64,000 nt of DNA from an uncultured Prevotellaceae bacterium (GCA_900318345.1 ONKD01000005.1:22827-86826), one strand, 5' to 3'. Numbered from the stretch's first letter, positions 34,174-44,352 are shown. The notes: generated by a model from the letters alone, not told the origin. A program made the numbers and translations.

Positions 34174-35787
34174 ATGACGACCACAAAAAGAATGCTTTTC
34201 GTTTCGCTTATCATGGCCATGAGTGCGATGATGGCGGTTGCCCAGAGTAATGATGCTGATGCTGCCATCAGGGACAAAATCACCAATGCTGTGATGAAAG
34301 TCTATGATGACCAGCTGGCTAAGGATCCGAACGATTATAACACCTTGTTCGCTCGTGCCCATCAGCACTACTACAATGGTGAATACACGGCAGCGTTGGC
34401 CGATGTGAACCAGGCCTTGCTGCTCACTCCCAAAAAAGACCACGAGTTGCGCTTCGATGAGCACATCCTGCGTGCGCGCATCAGCGAGGCTAGGCAGGAC
34501 TATGCCAGTGAGCTCGCCGACTTGCGGCTGGCACAGGAGTTACAGCCCAAGTCATTGGCCTGTACCGACATGATTGCCAAGGCTAACCTCAAGGCCGGCA
34601 ACCTGGATGCAGCCGAGAAGGCTTTCAAGAAAATCCTGCACGCCGAGTCCATGAACTATGATGCCATGTATGGCTTGGCCCTGGTGGAGCAACAACGCAA
34701 TAACCCAAAGGCTGCGATAGAGCAGGTGGATAAGGCGGTAAAGCTCTTCCGTGCCGAGCCCCAGGTTTATGTGAACCGTGCCGATATCTTCATGCGTCAA
34801 GGTGATGTCAATTCGGCTCTTCAGGACCTGCTTGTAGGCATGTCGGTGGGAGATGGCGGCACTGCTGCCCAGCGGCTGTTTGATTTGAGCGATTTAAACT
34901 ATGATGAGGTCATGCGCTCCCTGGCCGACCTGGCCAATAAAACCAATGATAGTGGCATGTACCGTTACCTCAGGGCAAGTATTGCCATGGACCATTGTCA
35001 CTATGGCCAGGCATTAAGGGATTTGTATTTCGTCAAGCGCAATCACTTGTATGATGGCTCAGCCGTCTATTATAATATTGCCAAATGCTGTGTTGAGTTG
35101 GCTCGTTTTGACGAGGCGCTCATCCATGTGGACCAGGCGATTGAGATGTCACCCCAGGAGCCCGAGTATTACATTGTCAAGGCGCTTGCCGAGTTCAATG
35201 CTGGAGAAGGCGGTAACTATAGCGCTGCTATGCAGGCCCTCAACCGATGCTCTGCATTTGCCCCGCAGTATGTGCCGATGCTCTTGACCAAGGCCCACCT
35301 GTTAATCAACCAGGGCAAGGACAAGGACGGTTTGGGCTATCTTAATGCAGCCATTGCCAACGAGCCGACCAATGCTGAGGCTCTGTTCACTCGCGCGATG
35401 TATTTTAAGCGTCATGGAGATGCCAATCTGCTTTCAAGGGATTTGAGGTCTCTTACCTTGCTGAGTGATGACGTGGTGGACTTAAAGGGTTTTGCCTTTA
35501 ACGAGCAGGAACGTGACAACGAGGCGTTTAACTGGCTCTCGAGGGTAACCTCGGCCAATCAGCCAGGCGGTGAGAACTATTATTATGCTGCTGTCTTCAT
35601 GGCGCTCAAGGGCGATGACTACAATGCCATGGACTATCTGCAGAAGGCGCTCGATAAAGGTTACGGAAGCCTGTATAATTTGAAATACAACGTCTTGTCA
35701 CCCCTCACACTTCAGTCGCTGCGTGAGAAGCCAAATTTCACCCTCTTGGTTGATAAGGCACAACGTAACTTCATTGAGAGTGAGTGA
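34174..35787 (+). CDS. Secreted tetratricopeptide-repeat protein
   Basis: The ATG at 34174 begins a Sec signal peptide (TTKRMLFVSLIMAMSAMMAV-AQ); the upstream in-frame ATG at 34144 lies in kdsA and adds only polar residues. The ~537-residue protein consists mostly of TPR-type helical pairs, for example YNTLFARAHQHYYNGEYTAA, YNIAKCCVELARFDEALIHV and AVFMALKGDDYNAMDYLQKA. TPRs bind protein partners, so a periplasmic scaffold is expected. Its position between kdsA and tamL points to the outer membrane, but no specific function can be given. Confidence 0.82.
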   Translation: MTTTKRMLFVSLIMAMSAMMAVAQSNDADAAIRDKITNAVMKVYDDQLAKDPNDYNTLFARAHQHYYNGEYTAALADVNQALLLTPKKDHELRFDEHILRARISEARQDYASELADLRLAQELQPKSLACTDMIAKANLKAGNLDAAEKAFKKILHAESMNYDAMYGLALVEQQRNNPKAAIEQVDKAVKLFRAEPQVYVNRADIFMRQGDVNSALQDLLVGMSVGDGGTAAQRLFDLSDLNYDEVMRSLADLANKTNDSGMYRYLRASIAMDHCHYGQALRDLYFVKRNHLYDGSAVYYNIAKCCVELARFDEALIHVDQAIEMSPQEPEYYIVKALAEFNAGEGGNYSAAMQALNRCSAFAPQYVPMLLTKAHLLINQGKDKDGLGYLNAAIANEPTNAEALFTRAMYFKRHGDANLLSRDLRSLTLLSDDVVDLKGFAFNEQERDNEAFNWLSRVTSANQPGGENYYYAAVFMALKGDDYNAMDYLQKALDKGYGSLYNLKYNVLSPLTLQSLREKPNFTLLVDKAQRNFIESE

Positions 35788-35826
35788 TTGCGATTCTTAA
35801 TCGATTGATTAACACATAATTATTTA

Positions 35827-38166
35827 ATGATGCCTCGAGCTACAAGGATATTGCTCAGTCTCGCGTGGACGTTGTCGTTGATGGCGGCACTAGTGTCGTG
35901 TTCGTCGACCAAGCATGTCCCCGAGGGCCAACTATTGCTTGACAAGGTGAATATCAATATCAATGACCCCCAAAGCAATGTTGAGGCATCACAGCTCTAT
36001 AATTACTTGCGTCAGAACGCTAACCACCGCGTGCTGGGCGGCTTGAAGTTGCAGCTGGCATTTTATAACCTGTCGGGAAAAGATCCCAACAACTGGTTTA
36101 ACAAGTGGATTCAGCGTGTGGGAACGCCCCCAGTGCTGTATGATAGCACACTCACGCTGGCAAGCGCCGACCAACTGAGCGCAGCCTTGAGAAACCGGGG
36201 TTTCATGAAAAACTCGGTAACTTACCGCGTGAATGCTGACAGCGCGAAACGCAAAGCCAAAGTCGAATATGACATCACCCTGGGTGAGCCTTACCGCATC
36301 CGTTCCATCGACTATGATATCCCTGATGAGTCCCTGCGGGAAGTCATTCTTGCCGACTCAGCCAGTTTCTCGGTTCATCCTGGCGATTTGCTGGATTATA
36401 ACAAACTGGAGGAGTGGAGGCAGAGCATTACCGAGGCCTTGCGCAACAAGGGGTATTATGCCTTTAATAAGGAATACATCACGTTCATGGCCGATACGGC
36501 AGCCAATTCCTATGACGTGGACCTGACGCTCAATGGACGCGACCCTTACCGCAACGACCGCATGCCCTATTACACCCAGCACGCGCCGTTCTATGTGCGC
36601 AATGTCACCTATGTAATGAGCTATGACCCAGTGGCGATGCAAAACGGTTATTGGGGCATGGACACGGTGACCATGAAGAGTGGAGTGAGGGTCTTTGTGG
36701 GCGAGGATGATTACTTACGCTCCGAGGTGCTTGACGAGTGCAACTTCATCGAGCCGGGCTCCCTCTACAGTGTTGAGGCCATCAACCGCACCTATCGCGC
36801 GCTGGGTCGGCTGAATGCGCTCAAGTCAATCAGCATCGACGTGAGACCCGTGGGCAACGTTGATGGCGAGCTCATGGTGGATGCCTTTGTCCTGTTGCAG
36901 CCCGACAAGTCTCAGACCATCTCGGCTTCGCTCGAGGGCACTAACAGCGAGGGCGATTTGGGCTTTGGCATCGGACTGGACTATGAGCACCGCAATATCT
37001 TCAAGGGGGCCGAGGTGTTAGGCGCCAAGTTCAAGGTGGCCTACGAGAGTATCTCAGGTAACCTGGGCGGTTTGATCAACGATAACTACAGTGAGTACTC
37101 CACCGAGCTTGGTTTAACCTTCCCCAAGTTCATGTTCCCATTCCTGAGACGCTCATTCAAGCGCAAGATCCAGGCATCGACGGCTTTCACCGTTAACTTT
37201 GACTATCAGGCTCGTCCCGAGTACACGCGCGTGATTGCCGGTGGAGCTTGGCGCTATCAGTGGACTGAGCGACACCGTCGTCTGTCCCACACCATCACGT
37301 TGTTTGACTTGAGTTTCATCAGTGTTCCCAAGTTTAATGACGAGTTCTTTGACCGCATCACCAATCCCTTGTTGCTGTATAGTTATCAGGACCACTTGAT
37401 CATGAGGATGGGCTATAACTTCTACCGCACCAACAAGGCCGAGCTGAGCGTGCTGCAGATGGGCAATTTCCAGCGCAATGTATTCACAATACGCGCCAAT
37501 GCCGAGACTGCGGGCAATCTGCTCTACGCGATGTCTAAAATCTCTAAGCAACAGCCTGGTGAGGACGGAAGCTACAAGTCGCTGGGCATCCGTTACTCGC
37601 AGTATATCAAAGCCGATGCCGACTATGCTTTCACCCACAACATCGACCGTCGCCAGTCGGTCGCATTTCACGTGGGCGCCGGCATAGCCATCCCTTATGG
37701 TAACAGCGACGTGCTCCCCTTTGAGAAGCGTTTCTACAGTGGCGGTGCCAACAGTGTTCGCGGTTGGGGCGTGCGCACCTTGGGCCCAGGCAGTTACAAC
37801 AGCAACAACTCCCTGTCCAACTTCATTTACCAGTGTGGTGACATCCGCTTTGACGTTAACCTGGAGTATCGTGCCAAACTGTTCTGGGTGGTCGAACTAG
37901 GTTTGTTCCTCGATGCGGGTAATATCTGGACAATCAAGGACTATGAGGATCAGCCAGGCGGTGTCTTCAAGTTCAACAAGTTCTATGAGCAGATAGCGGC
38001 ATCCTATGGAGCCGGCATCCGTTTGGATTTCAAGTATTTCCTTGTCCGTGTGGATATGGGTATGAAGGCTCACAATCCCGCCAGCGGTCAAGACCACTGG
38101 CCCCTGTTATCCCCCAAGTTCAAGCGCGACAGCGAGTTCCACTTCTCAGTCGGCTACCCCTTCTAA
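35827..38166 (+). CDS. tamL: Outer-membrane assembly lipoprotein TamL (TamA/BamA family)
   Basis: The 779-residue Omp85 protein has a lipoprotein signal peptide (lipobox LVSC, Cys25) followed by SSTKHVPEGQLLLDKV, the usual beginning of the TamL variant in Bacteroidota. POTRA domains occupy residues ~35-340 (YRIRSIDYDIPDE, EALRNKGYYAFNKEYI, VEAINRTYRALGRLNALKSI). The beta-barrel follows with FYSGGANSVRGWGVRTLGPG, the loop-6 region with the conserved VRGW motif, and ends in HFSVGYPF with a terminal Phe. It should help insert or supply outer-membrane proteins or lipids, normally with TamB. No tamB lies next to it in this window. Confidence 0.92.
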   Translation: MMPRATRILLSLAWTLSLMAALVSCSSTKHVPEGQLLLDKVNININDPQSNVEASQLYNYLRQNANHRVLGGLKLQLAFYNLSGKDPNNWFNKWIQRVGTPPVLYDSTLTLASADQLSAALRNRGFMKNSVTYRVNADSAKRKAKVEYDITLGEPYRIRSIDYDIPDESLREVILADSASFSVHPGDLLDYNKLEEWRQSITEALRNKGYYAFNKEYITFMADTAANSYDVDLTLNGRDPYRNDRMPYYTQHAPFYVRNVTYVMSYDPVAMQNGYWGMDTVTMKSGVRVFVGEDDYLRSEVLDECNFIEPGSLYSVEAINRTYRALGRLNALKSISIDVRPVGNVDGELMVDAFVLLQPDKSQTISASLEGTNSEGDLGFGIGLDYEHRNIFKGAEVLGAKFKVAYESISGNLGGLINDNYSEYSTELGLTFPKFMFPFLRRSFKRKIQASTAFTVNFDYQARPEYTRVIAGGAWRYQWTERHRRLSHTITLFDLSFISVPKFNDEFFDRITNPLLLYSYQDHLIMRMGYNFYRTNKAELSVLQMGNFQRNVFTIRANAETAGNLLYAMSKISKQQPGEDGSYKSLGIRYSQYIKADADYAFTHNIDRRQSVAFHVGAGIAIPYGNSDVLPFEKRFYSGGANSVRGWGVRTLGPGSYNSNNSLSNFIYQCGDIRFDVNLEYRAKLFWVVELGLFLDAGNIWTIKDYEDQPGGVFKFNKFYEQIAASYGAGIRLDFKYFLVRVDMGMKAHNPASGQDHWPLLSPKFKRDSEFHFSVGYPF

Positions 38167-38241
38167 CACTGACAGGAAATGAAGAAAATGCCACAGCCCT
38201 AGGGTGGCAAAATCAATCACATTATTTTTGAGAATGGCGGA

Positions 38242-38269
38242 GCCACCGCATACAGAACGGAGCGGTGGC
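38242..38269. terminator. Hairpin between convergent tamL and transporter genes
   Basis: A perfect 8-bp stem GCCACCGC/GCGGTGGC with a 12-base loop. A weaker stem TGCCAC/GTGGCA precedes it. T runs are short, so a shared terminator is inferred mainly from the convergent layout. Confidence 0.45.
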
Positions 38270-38281
38270 GGATAGTTTTGT

Positions 38282-39967
38282 CTAGGCGACGGCGAAGATG
38301 ATGATGAGCTCGGCGATCAAGACGCGCATGAACATCGTCAAGGGATAGACCGTGGCATAGGCTACGGCGGGAGCGTCGTTGCCGGCTGTGTTGTTAGCGT
38401 AGCCCAATGCGGGCGGGTCGGTGGTGGCACCGGCGACGAGGCCCATGATGGTGCAGTAGTTGAGCCGGAGTTTGGCTCTTGCCACGACAACGGCAATCAG
38501 TAGCGGGATGATGGTAATGAGGAAGCCGTAGAGCACCCATGTTAAGCCATTGGCGCTCAAGATGGTCTCGACGAAACGGCCACCAGCTGCTATGCCCACC
38601 GAGGCAAGGAACAGGCACAGTCCCAACTCACGCAGCATGAGGCTGGCGGCATTGCTGGTATAGGTAACCAGTTTGGCCTTGTAGCCATAGCGGCCGATGA
38701 GGATGGCGACGATGAGCGGTCCACCAGCGAGACCGAGTTTCATGGGCACTGACATGCCGGGCAGCATGATGGGAATGGATCCCACGATAATACCCAGCAC
38801 GATGCCGATGAACATCGTGAACAGGTTGGGGTGGTCCAGTCGCTTGTAGGAGTTGCCCATGCGCTTGCCCAGGCGGTCAACATCCTCCTCACGACCGACG
38901 ACAGTGAGGCGGTCGCCAATCTGCAGCGACAGGTTGGGGCTGGCAAGTAGTTCGACGCCAGCGCGATAGACGCGAGTGACATTGACCTTGTAGCCCTCGT
39001 GCAGGCGAATGGAGCCGATTTTGCGGCCGTTAAGTTCGCCCTGGGTGATCACGATGCGCTTGCTGACGATGCCCTTAGGCTCGGTCTCGAGCTGCCAGTC
39101 AAAGTCCACGTGGGGCCCGATAATGGCATCGAAGATGTCCTGGTCGTGGGCGCTCATGACGATGCGCAGCACGTCGTCCTTGCGGATGATGGTCTCGCCC
39201 TGGGGAATCTCGACGGTGCCGTCCTCGCGCTTCATGCGCGAGATGGTGAAGTTGTGGTCGATGATGGCATGCAGGCGCGTCACGGGGATGTCATAGATGA
39301 GCTTGTTGGTCACTTGATAGGTGATAACGTGGGGCTTGAGTTGGCTGGCCTCCTTCTCGCGCTCGATGTCCTCGACCTCCTTGTCAACGTTGATTTTGAA
39401 GATGGCCTTGAGGAGTACCATTGACAGGATAATGCCCACGACACCAAGGGGGTAGGCGGCGGCATATCCCAGGGACATCGACTCGTTGAGGTCGCCGGCG
39501 CGATCGCCAGCGGTCTCGATGAGGGCCTGTTGGGCAGCACCCAGTCCGGGTGTGTTGGTCACAGCACCACTCATCACGCCCACCAGGTCGGTGATGGAGA
39601 TATTGCCCGCGATGAAATAGATGGCGAAGGCCACAACGACGTTGAGCGCCACAATGAGCATCGCGACGCCATTGAGCTGAAGACCCTCTTGCTTTAACGA
39701 GGAGAAAAAGCTGGGGCCCACTTGTAAACCGATGGAGAAGATGAACAGGATGAGGCCGAATTCCTGGATGAATTTGAGGGTGGCACCATCGACGGTCACG
39801 CCCAGGTGGCCAATGAGGATACCGCAAAAGAGCACAAAGGTCGCTCCCAGCGAGATGCCGAAGATCTTGACATTGCCCAGCATGACACCCATCGCGATGA
39901 CGATGGCATATATCAGAATGGTGTGAGCCACACCGTTACCTATCCATAATTCGGTGAACCAGTTCAT
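38282..39967 (-). CDS. YidE/AspT-family putative transporter with two RCK-C domains
   Basis: The 561-residue protein has a hydrophobic N-terminal half (LGNVKIFGISLGATFVLFCG, EFGLILFIFSIGLQVGPSFF). Two TrkA-C/RCK-C-like regulatory domains follow at ~200-370 (HNFTISRMKREDGTVEIPQG and ITQGELNGRKIGSIRLHEGY). A second hydrophobic half repeats the first (LGLCLFLASVGIAAGGRFVE, GLVAGATTDPPALGYAN). This is the aspartate:alanine exchanger fold. The actual substrate of YidE-type members is unknown. The gene is followed, in its own direction, by the hairpin at 38242 and preceded by the phosphatase gene. Confidence 0.88.
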   Translation of the reverse strand: MNWFTELWIGNGVAHTILIYAIVIAMGVMLGNVKIFGISLGATFVLFCGILIGHLGVTVDGATLKFIQEFGLILFIFSIGLQVGPSFFSSLKQEGLQLNGVAMLIVALNVVVAFAIYFIAGNISITDLVGVMSGAVTNTPGLGAAQQALIETAGDRAGDLNESMSLGYAAAYPLGVVGIILSMVLLKAIFKINVDKEVEDIEREKEASQLKPHVITYQVTNKLIYDIPVTRLHAIIDHNFTISRMKREDGTVEIPQGETIIRKDDVLRIVMSAHDQDIFDAIIGPHVDFDWQLETEPKGIVSKRIVITQGELNGRKIGSIRLHEGYKVNVTRVYRAGVELLASPNLSLQIGDRLTVVGREEDVDRLGKRMGNSYKRLDHPNLFTMFIGIVLGIIVGSIPIMLPGMSVPMKLGLAGGPLIVAILIGRYGYKAKLVTYTSNAASLMLRELGLCLFLASVGIAAGGRFVETILSANGLTWVLYGFLITIIPLLIAVVVARAKLRLNYCTIMGLVAGATTDPPALGYANNTAGNDAPAVAYATVYPLTMFMRVLIAELIIIFAVA

Positions 39968-40009
39968 TTTTTATAAAGTATTAGTTTTTAGCTGTTAGTA
40001 AGAAACTTA

Positions 40010-40678
40010 TCAAACGATTGTGATTCCGTTCTCGACGATGCCGAGGATATCGACCGGGTTGTTCACGATGACATTGGCGTAATACTCAACTAGCTCCTTC
40101 TTGCTGCGGAATCCCCAAGTGACACCCACCGAGTCGACACACGCGCGGCGAGCCGTCTCCATGTCCACGCCGCTGTCGCCCACGTAGAGGGTGTCGGCCT
40201 TGGCCACTCCCGCCCTGGCCAGGATGGAAAAGACCACGCTGGGGTCGGGCTTGACATTCACGCCCTCGCGATGCCCCTCAACGGCAATGAAATTGATGTC
40301 GGGATAGAAGTGGGGGATGATTTTATCGACAGCCTTCTGGTACTTGTTGCTGGCCACAGCCAGGGCCACGCCCATGTCGCGCAGGTCCTGCAACAGTTCG
40401 GGCATGCCGTTATAGGGCTTGGTGTAGTCGGTGCAATGCTCGTCATAGTACTCGAGGAAATCACCCAGCACGCGGTCAACGGTCTCGTCGTCACGGGCAT
40501 CCTCGGGCAAGACACGGGTCATCAGCCGCCTGACGCCGTTGCCCACAAAGTAGGGGTAACTCGCCATGCTATGAGTGGCATAACCGTTGCGCTCCAGCGC
40601 ATAGTTGGCTGCCTGTCCCAAGTCCTCGATGGTGTTGAGCAGGGTTCCGTCAAGGTCAAAAATCACCAATTTCTTCAT
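40010..40678 (-). CDS. gph: HAD-superfamily phosphatase, phosphoglycolate phosphatase-like
   Basis: The 222-residue hydrolase has motif I DLDGTLLNT with nucleophile Asp, motif II VASNKYQKA (Ser/Asn), the Lys region, and motif IV YVGDSGVDMETARRA. The helical cap (AANYALERNGYATHSMASYP, PYNGMPELLQDLRDMG) is that of Gph/PGP-type enzymes. It would remove phosphate from 2-phosphoglycolate or a similar small metabolite. Substrate assignment within this family is uncertain. It is transcribed with or just before the transporter gene. Confidence 0.85.
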   Translation of the reverse strand: MKKLVIFDLDGTLLNTIEDLGQAANYALERNGYATHSMASYPYFVGNGVRRLMTRVLPEDARDDETVDRVLGDFLEYYDEHCTDYTKPYNGMPELLQDLRDMGVALAVASNKYQKAVDKIIPHFYPDINFIAVEGHREGVNVKPDPSVVFSILARAGVAKADTLYVGDSGVDMETARRACVDSVGVTWGFRSKKELVEYYANVIVNNPVDILGIVENGITIV

Positions 40679-40698
40679 GTCGTTCTCAATTATTGCTA

Positions 40699-40706
40699 CA
40701 AAGGTA
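40699..40706 (-). promoter_or_regulatory. -7 box upstream of gph
   Basis: TACCTTTG on the minus strand, 21 bases before the start codon. No clear -33 box. Confidence 0.45.
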
Positions 40707-40842
40707 GTGCTTTTTTAACGATTTATCTTGTTTTTTACCTAGTTTTCAGTTTTAGGTAGATGCAGATGGATAGTGCAATCGTTTGCGTGGGTTTTTATGG
40801 GAGATTGAGGGCACGTGAGGCGGAAAAGTGGATAATAATCAC

Positions 40843-40850
40843 TAATTTTG
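40843..40850 (+). promoter_or_regulatory. -7 box upstream of the alpha-amylase gene
   Basis: TAATTTTG lies 85 bases before the start. A second match, TAACTTTG at 40923-40930, is too close to the ATG to be a likely promoter. Confidence 0.4.
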
Positions 40851-40934
40851 GGACATTAATTCGACAGCTCTCTATAAAAGGGCGAGAAATGCTTTGCTAG
40901 ATAACCAAAACTTGTAAAACCATAACTTTGATTC

Positions 40935-43900
40935 ATGATGAGAAAGACTTTTACCTTTTTACTCGTGCTTGTGGCAGCGATGATGACGCTGCAAGCCAGT
41001 GCCCAGATGTATATTGTGGGCGATGGACCGTTTGGCGGGTGGAACCCAGCCGGCGGTGTCAGAATGAATGCCAAGGCTGATGGAACGTACAATTACACAA
41101 CGACCATCAGTGGCCAGGTGTATTTTGTGTTTGCCGACGGTCTTGCAGCTTCGGCTGACGACTGGAACACGTTTAACAGTTCCTATCGTTATGGACCCAC
41201 CAGCGGCGACCAGCAGGTGCCTGTCGATGGCACGTGGACGACTGCGCAGAAGGCTGGTGACCATGGTGCTTATTACTTTACGGGCGATGGCTCGGAATAT
41301 GAGTTCACGTTTGACACGATCAACAAGCGCTTCAAGATTAAAGGTGAGGGCGTTGAGCCCATCGATCCCATGACCGGGCACCTGTACATCCTGGGCGAAG
41401 CCAACGGTAATAGCTGGAATCCCAGCGTGGGTGTCGAGATGAGCACTACCGACGGCTACATCTTTACTGCTCAGGTGACATTCAATGGCGAGAATGCCGA
41501 GGATGATGCCAACGTGAGCTACTTCTCGTTCACGTCCAAGTTGGGCAGCAACAGTGATGACTGGGCTGGCATTAGTGGCTATCGCTTGACTCCCGTCAGT
41601 GAGGGTAACTACTGGGTGACCTCGACAACCCTGGGCGAGAATATCCTGATGAATGCCTTCGGCGAGAATGTTGATGTGGCTTTCCGCATTCCTGCTGGCA
41701 CTTATACGATTACGGTTGACGTGAGCGGCCGCAATTGCGTGATCACGCGCGATGGCGGTGGCGGTCCTGTTGCCGGTAGGGGCTGGCCCGCAATGTTTGG
41801 CGGTGTGATGCTGCAGGGCTTCTATTGGGACAGCTATAATGCTACACGCTGGACAACGCTCACCGAGAAGGCTCAGGAGCTGGGTCAATACTTTGACGTG
41901 ATGTGGGTACCCAACTCGGGCAGCGTTGACGCTAATGGCGTGGGCCAGAGCATGGGATATATGCCCGTTTACTGGTTGAAGCACAACACGTGCTTCGGCA
42001 CCGAGGCCCAACTGCGCGAGATGATTGACACCTTCCATGCCCACAATACCAGTGTCATCATGGACATGGTCATCAACCACAAGAGCGGCAAGACCGGCTG
42101 GGTTGACTTTGCCAATGAGACTGTGACCGGTCCTGTGACTGGTGACGAGTATAGCATGACTTGGAGCCTTGCTGACATCTGCCGCACCGATGAGTGCGTG
42201 GCAGCGGGCTATGCCGCTACTGGCGCAGCCGACGAGGGCGAGAACTTTGACGGCAGCCGTGACCTGGACCACACTCGTGCTAACGTGCAGAATAACGTTA
42301 AGACCTACCAGAAGTTCCTCATCGATGAGTTGGGCTATGATGGTTTCCGTTATGACATGAGCAAGGGCTATGCCGGTTATTATACAGGCTTGTATAACGC
42401 TGCTTCACAGCCCACGTTCTCGGTAGGTGAGTATTGGGACGGTAACGCCGAGACCCTGCGCTGGTGGCTCAACGAGACCAAGCAGGACGGTCGCATCCAG
42501 AGCGCTGTGTTTGACTTCGCGCTGAAGTACCCGATGCAGAGTGCGTTTGCTGGCGGCACATGGAGTGCGCTGAACGATAAGGGCCTTGCTGCCGATAATA
42601 ATTATCAGCGCTATTCGGTAACCTTTGTCGACAACCACGACACTGGCCAAAACACCAACTATGACTGCCTCAAGACTAACGTCATGCCCGCCAATGCTTT
42701 TATCCTGGCGATGCCTGGCACGCCGTGCATTTTCTATAAGCACTATAATGTTTATGCCAATGAGATCAATAACTGCATCAAGGCGCGCCGCGCTGCTGGT
42801 GTCCACAACCAGAGCGCCATTCTCACCCAGCAGGAGAGCAATGGCGGCTATATCCTGGAGACTCAGGGCACTCGTGGCAACCTGTACCTGCAGGTGGGCT
42901 ATGCGGTAATGAACGGCACTCCCACGGGCTATCAACTCGTGCAGGGCGGTGACGGTTACAACCTGTTCATCAGCAATGGTATTGATTGGCGCCATGTGGG
43001 CAAGGACGGTAGTATCTTGGGCTATCCTGTCGTGAGCAAGCAGGCAGGCAATTACGTGGGCAGCGTGTCGCTGACGGTTGCTCCCAGCCGTGGTGGAACG
43101 ACGCTCGTCTATACCACCGACGGCAGCACTCCCACGCTGGCTAGTGCCACCATCACGTCATCGACCTCGATGACCTTTACCGAGAATACGACCCTCAAGG
43201 TGGGTGTCGTTAACGGTAATCAGGTCGAGAACATCGAGAACTACATCTACACCATTACCGACGTGGCCACAACAGGCATCAACGTGTATGTCAAGTCTTC
43301 GTTGGCCAGTGCATATGTTTGGGCATGGACCGACGAGGGTAGTGTGACCGGCAGCACCTGGCCCGGCAAGGCCCTCAGCAGCCTGGACAAGGTGACCATC
43401 AACGACATTGAGTGGTATTGCCTGCATGTGGACGCTGATCAGGTGAACCTCATCTTCAATAACGGTCAAAGCGGTTTTGAGAACCAGACCAATATTATCA
43501 ATGTGAAGCGCGACTCCTATTTCATCTATCCCAACAGCGATTTGGCGGCATTCCACTATGACGCTGCCGACACCTACTTTGACGTGACCGAGAGGTATGC
43601 TGGCGCTGGCTCGGCTAGCTATGAAAAGGTTTATGTGCTGGGTAACATCAACACCACCAGTTGGGCTCCCAATAATGGCTTTGAAATGACTACCACTAAC
43701 GGCGAGAAGTACACTGCAACCATCGACTTTGTGGATCCTTATGGCGGCTACAGCTACTTCAGCTTTACCACCGCCCTGGGCAACACTTGGGACGAAATCG
43801 CATCCTATCGCATGGGCGCCACGACCAACAACTACCTGATCAACGAGGCCCGCTTGGGCACTCAGCTGCCTGTTGTCGCTGGAACTAACTCGTTCAGGAT

Positions 43901-44168
43901 TCCTGTTGGCAAGTATAACCTGACGCTCTATCTCACGGGTGGTGTGCTCGTCGTTGAGAAATGGACTGAGCCCGTGCCTTACCTGCGTGGCGATGTGGAT
44001 GGCGACGGCCTGGTTAACATCACGGATGTTACTGATCTGATCGATTACCTGCTCACGGGTAACACGGCTGGCATCAATGTGGATAATGCTGACTGTTATC
44101 AGGATGGCAACATCAATATTGAAGATGTGACAACACTCATCGACTACCTGCTCGTTGGCAGTTGGTGA
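40935..44168 (+). CDS. Secreted multidomain GH13 alpha-amylase with starch-binding modules and dockerin
   Basis: The 1077-residue protein has a Sec signal peptide (FLLVLVAAMMTLQASA). Two SusE/SusF-like starch-binding modules follow (~25-135 MYIVGDGPFGGWNP; ~148-275 LYILGEANGNSWNPS). The GH13 domain covers ~290-690 with MDMVINH, nucleophile Asp474 in GFRYDMSK, acid/base Glu499 in VGEYWD and Asp569 in FVDNHDTG. Then come a chitobiase-C-like module (VYTTDGSTPT), a CBM26-like module (VWAWTDEGSVTGSTWPGKAL), a third SusE/F-like module and a C-terminal type I dockerin with two Ca-binding loops (GDVDGDGLVNITDV, CYQDGNINIEDV). It cuts alpha-1,4 links in starch outside the cell. The two Met codons at the start are equivalent. 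Confidence 0.94.
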   Translation: MMRKTFTFLLVLVAAMMTLQASAQMYIVGDGPFGGWNPAGGVRMNAKADGTYNYTTTISGQVYFVFADGLAASADDWNTFNSSYRYGPTSGDQQVPVDGTWTTAQKAGDHGAYYFTGDGSEYEFTFDTINKRFKIKGEGVEPIDPMTGHLYILGEANGNSWNPSVGVEMSTTDGYIFTAQVTFNGENAEDDANVSYFSFTSKLGSNSDDWAGISGYRLTPVSEGNYWVTSTTLGENILMNAFGENVDVAFRIPAGTYTITVDVSGRNCVITRDGGGGPVAGRGWPAMFGGVMLQGFYWDSYNATRWTTLTEKAQELGQYFDVMWVPNSGSVDANGVGQSMGYMPVYWLKHNTCFGTEAQLREMIDTFHAHNTSVIMDMVINHKSGKTGWVDFANETVTGPVTGDEYSMTWSLADICRTDECVAAGYAATGAADEGENFDGSRDLDHTRANVQNNVKTYQKFLIDELGYDGFRYDMSKGYAGYYTGLYNAASQPTFSVGEYWDGNAETLRWWLNETKQDGRIQSAVFDFALKYPMQSAFAGGTWSALNDKGLAADNNYQRYSVTFVDNHDTGQNTNYDCLKTNVMPANAFILAMPGTPCIFYKHYNVYANEINNCIKARRAAGVHNQSAILTQQESNGGYILETQGTRGNLYLQVGYAVMNGTPTGYQLVQGGDGYNLFISNGIDWRHVGKDGSILGYPVVSKQAGNYVGSVSLTVAPSRGGTTLVYTTDGSTPTLASATITSSTSMTFTENTTLKVGVVNGNQVENIENYIYTITDVATTGINVYVKSSLASAYVWAWTDEGSVTGSTWPGKALSSLDKVTINDIEWYCLHVDADQVNLIFNNGQSGFENQTNIINVKRDSYFIYPNSDLAAFHYDAADTYFDVTERYAGAGSASYEKVYVLGNINTTSWAPNNGFEMTTTNGEKYTATIDFVDPYGGYSYFSFTTALGNTWDEIASYRMGATTNNYLINEARLGTQLPVVAGTNSFRIPVGKYNLTLYLTGGVLVVEKWTEPVPYLRGDVDGDGLVNITDVTDLIDYLLTGNTAGINVDNADCYQDGNINIEDVTTLIDYLLVGSW

Positions 44169-44220
44169 TATGCTCGCTGCGCTAGCAGTAGAGTGAATTA
44201 ATGATTAGAGGTTAGTGAAG

Positions 44221-44257
44221 CATCCGCATTCCCGTAAAACGGAGTGCGGGTGTTTTC
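44221..44257 (+). terminator. Terminator of the amylase gene
   Basis: A 12-bp stem, CATCCGCATTCC paired with GGAGTGCGGGTG, is followed by TTTTCT, 52 bases past the stop. Confidence 0.75.
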
Positions 44258-44352
44258 TAACTACTGATAAAACGGAGATTACGGATTATACGGATTGAAT
44301 GGATATTACAGAATGATTGCTCGCATGGGGTAGCCAATCGGTGTAAGGAAAA

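Noticed and set aside
40923-40930. TAACTTTG box as the amylase promoter
   Set aside because: It ends four bases before the start codon, leaving no room for a leader; the box at 40843 is more plausible.
40959-42272. 437-codon minus-strand frame opposite the amylase
   Set aside because: The product is low-complexity His/Val/Ala-rich sequence, and the opposite strand encodes well-conserved amylase motifs.
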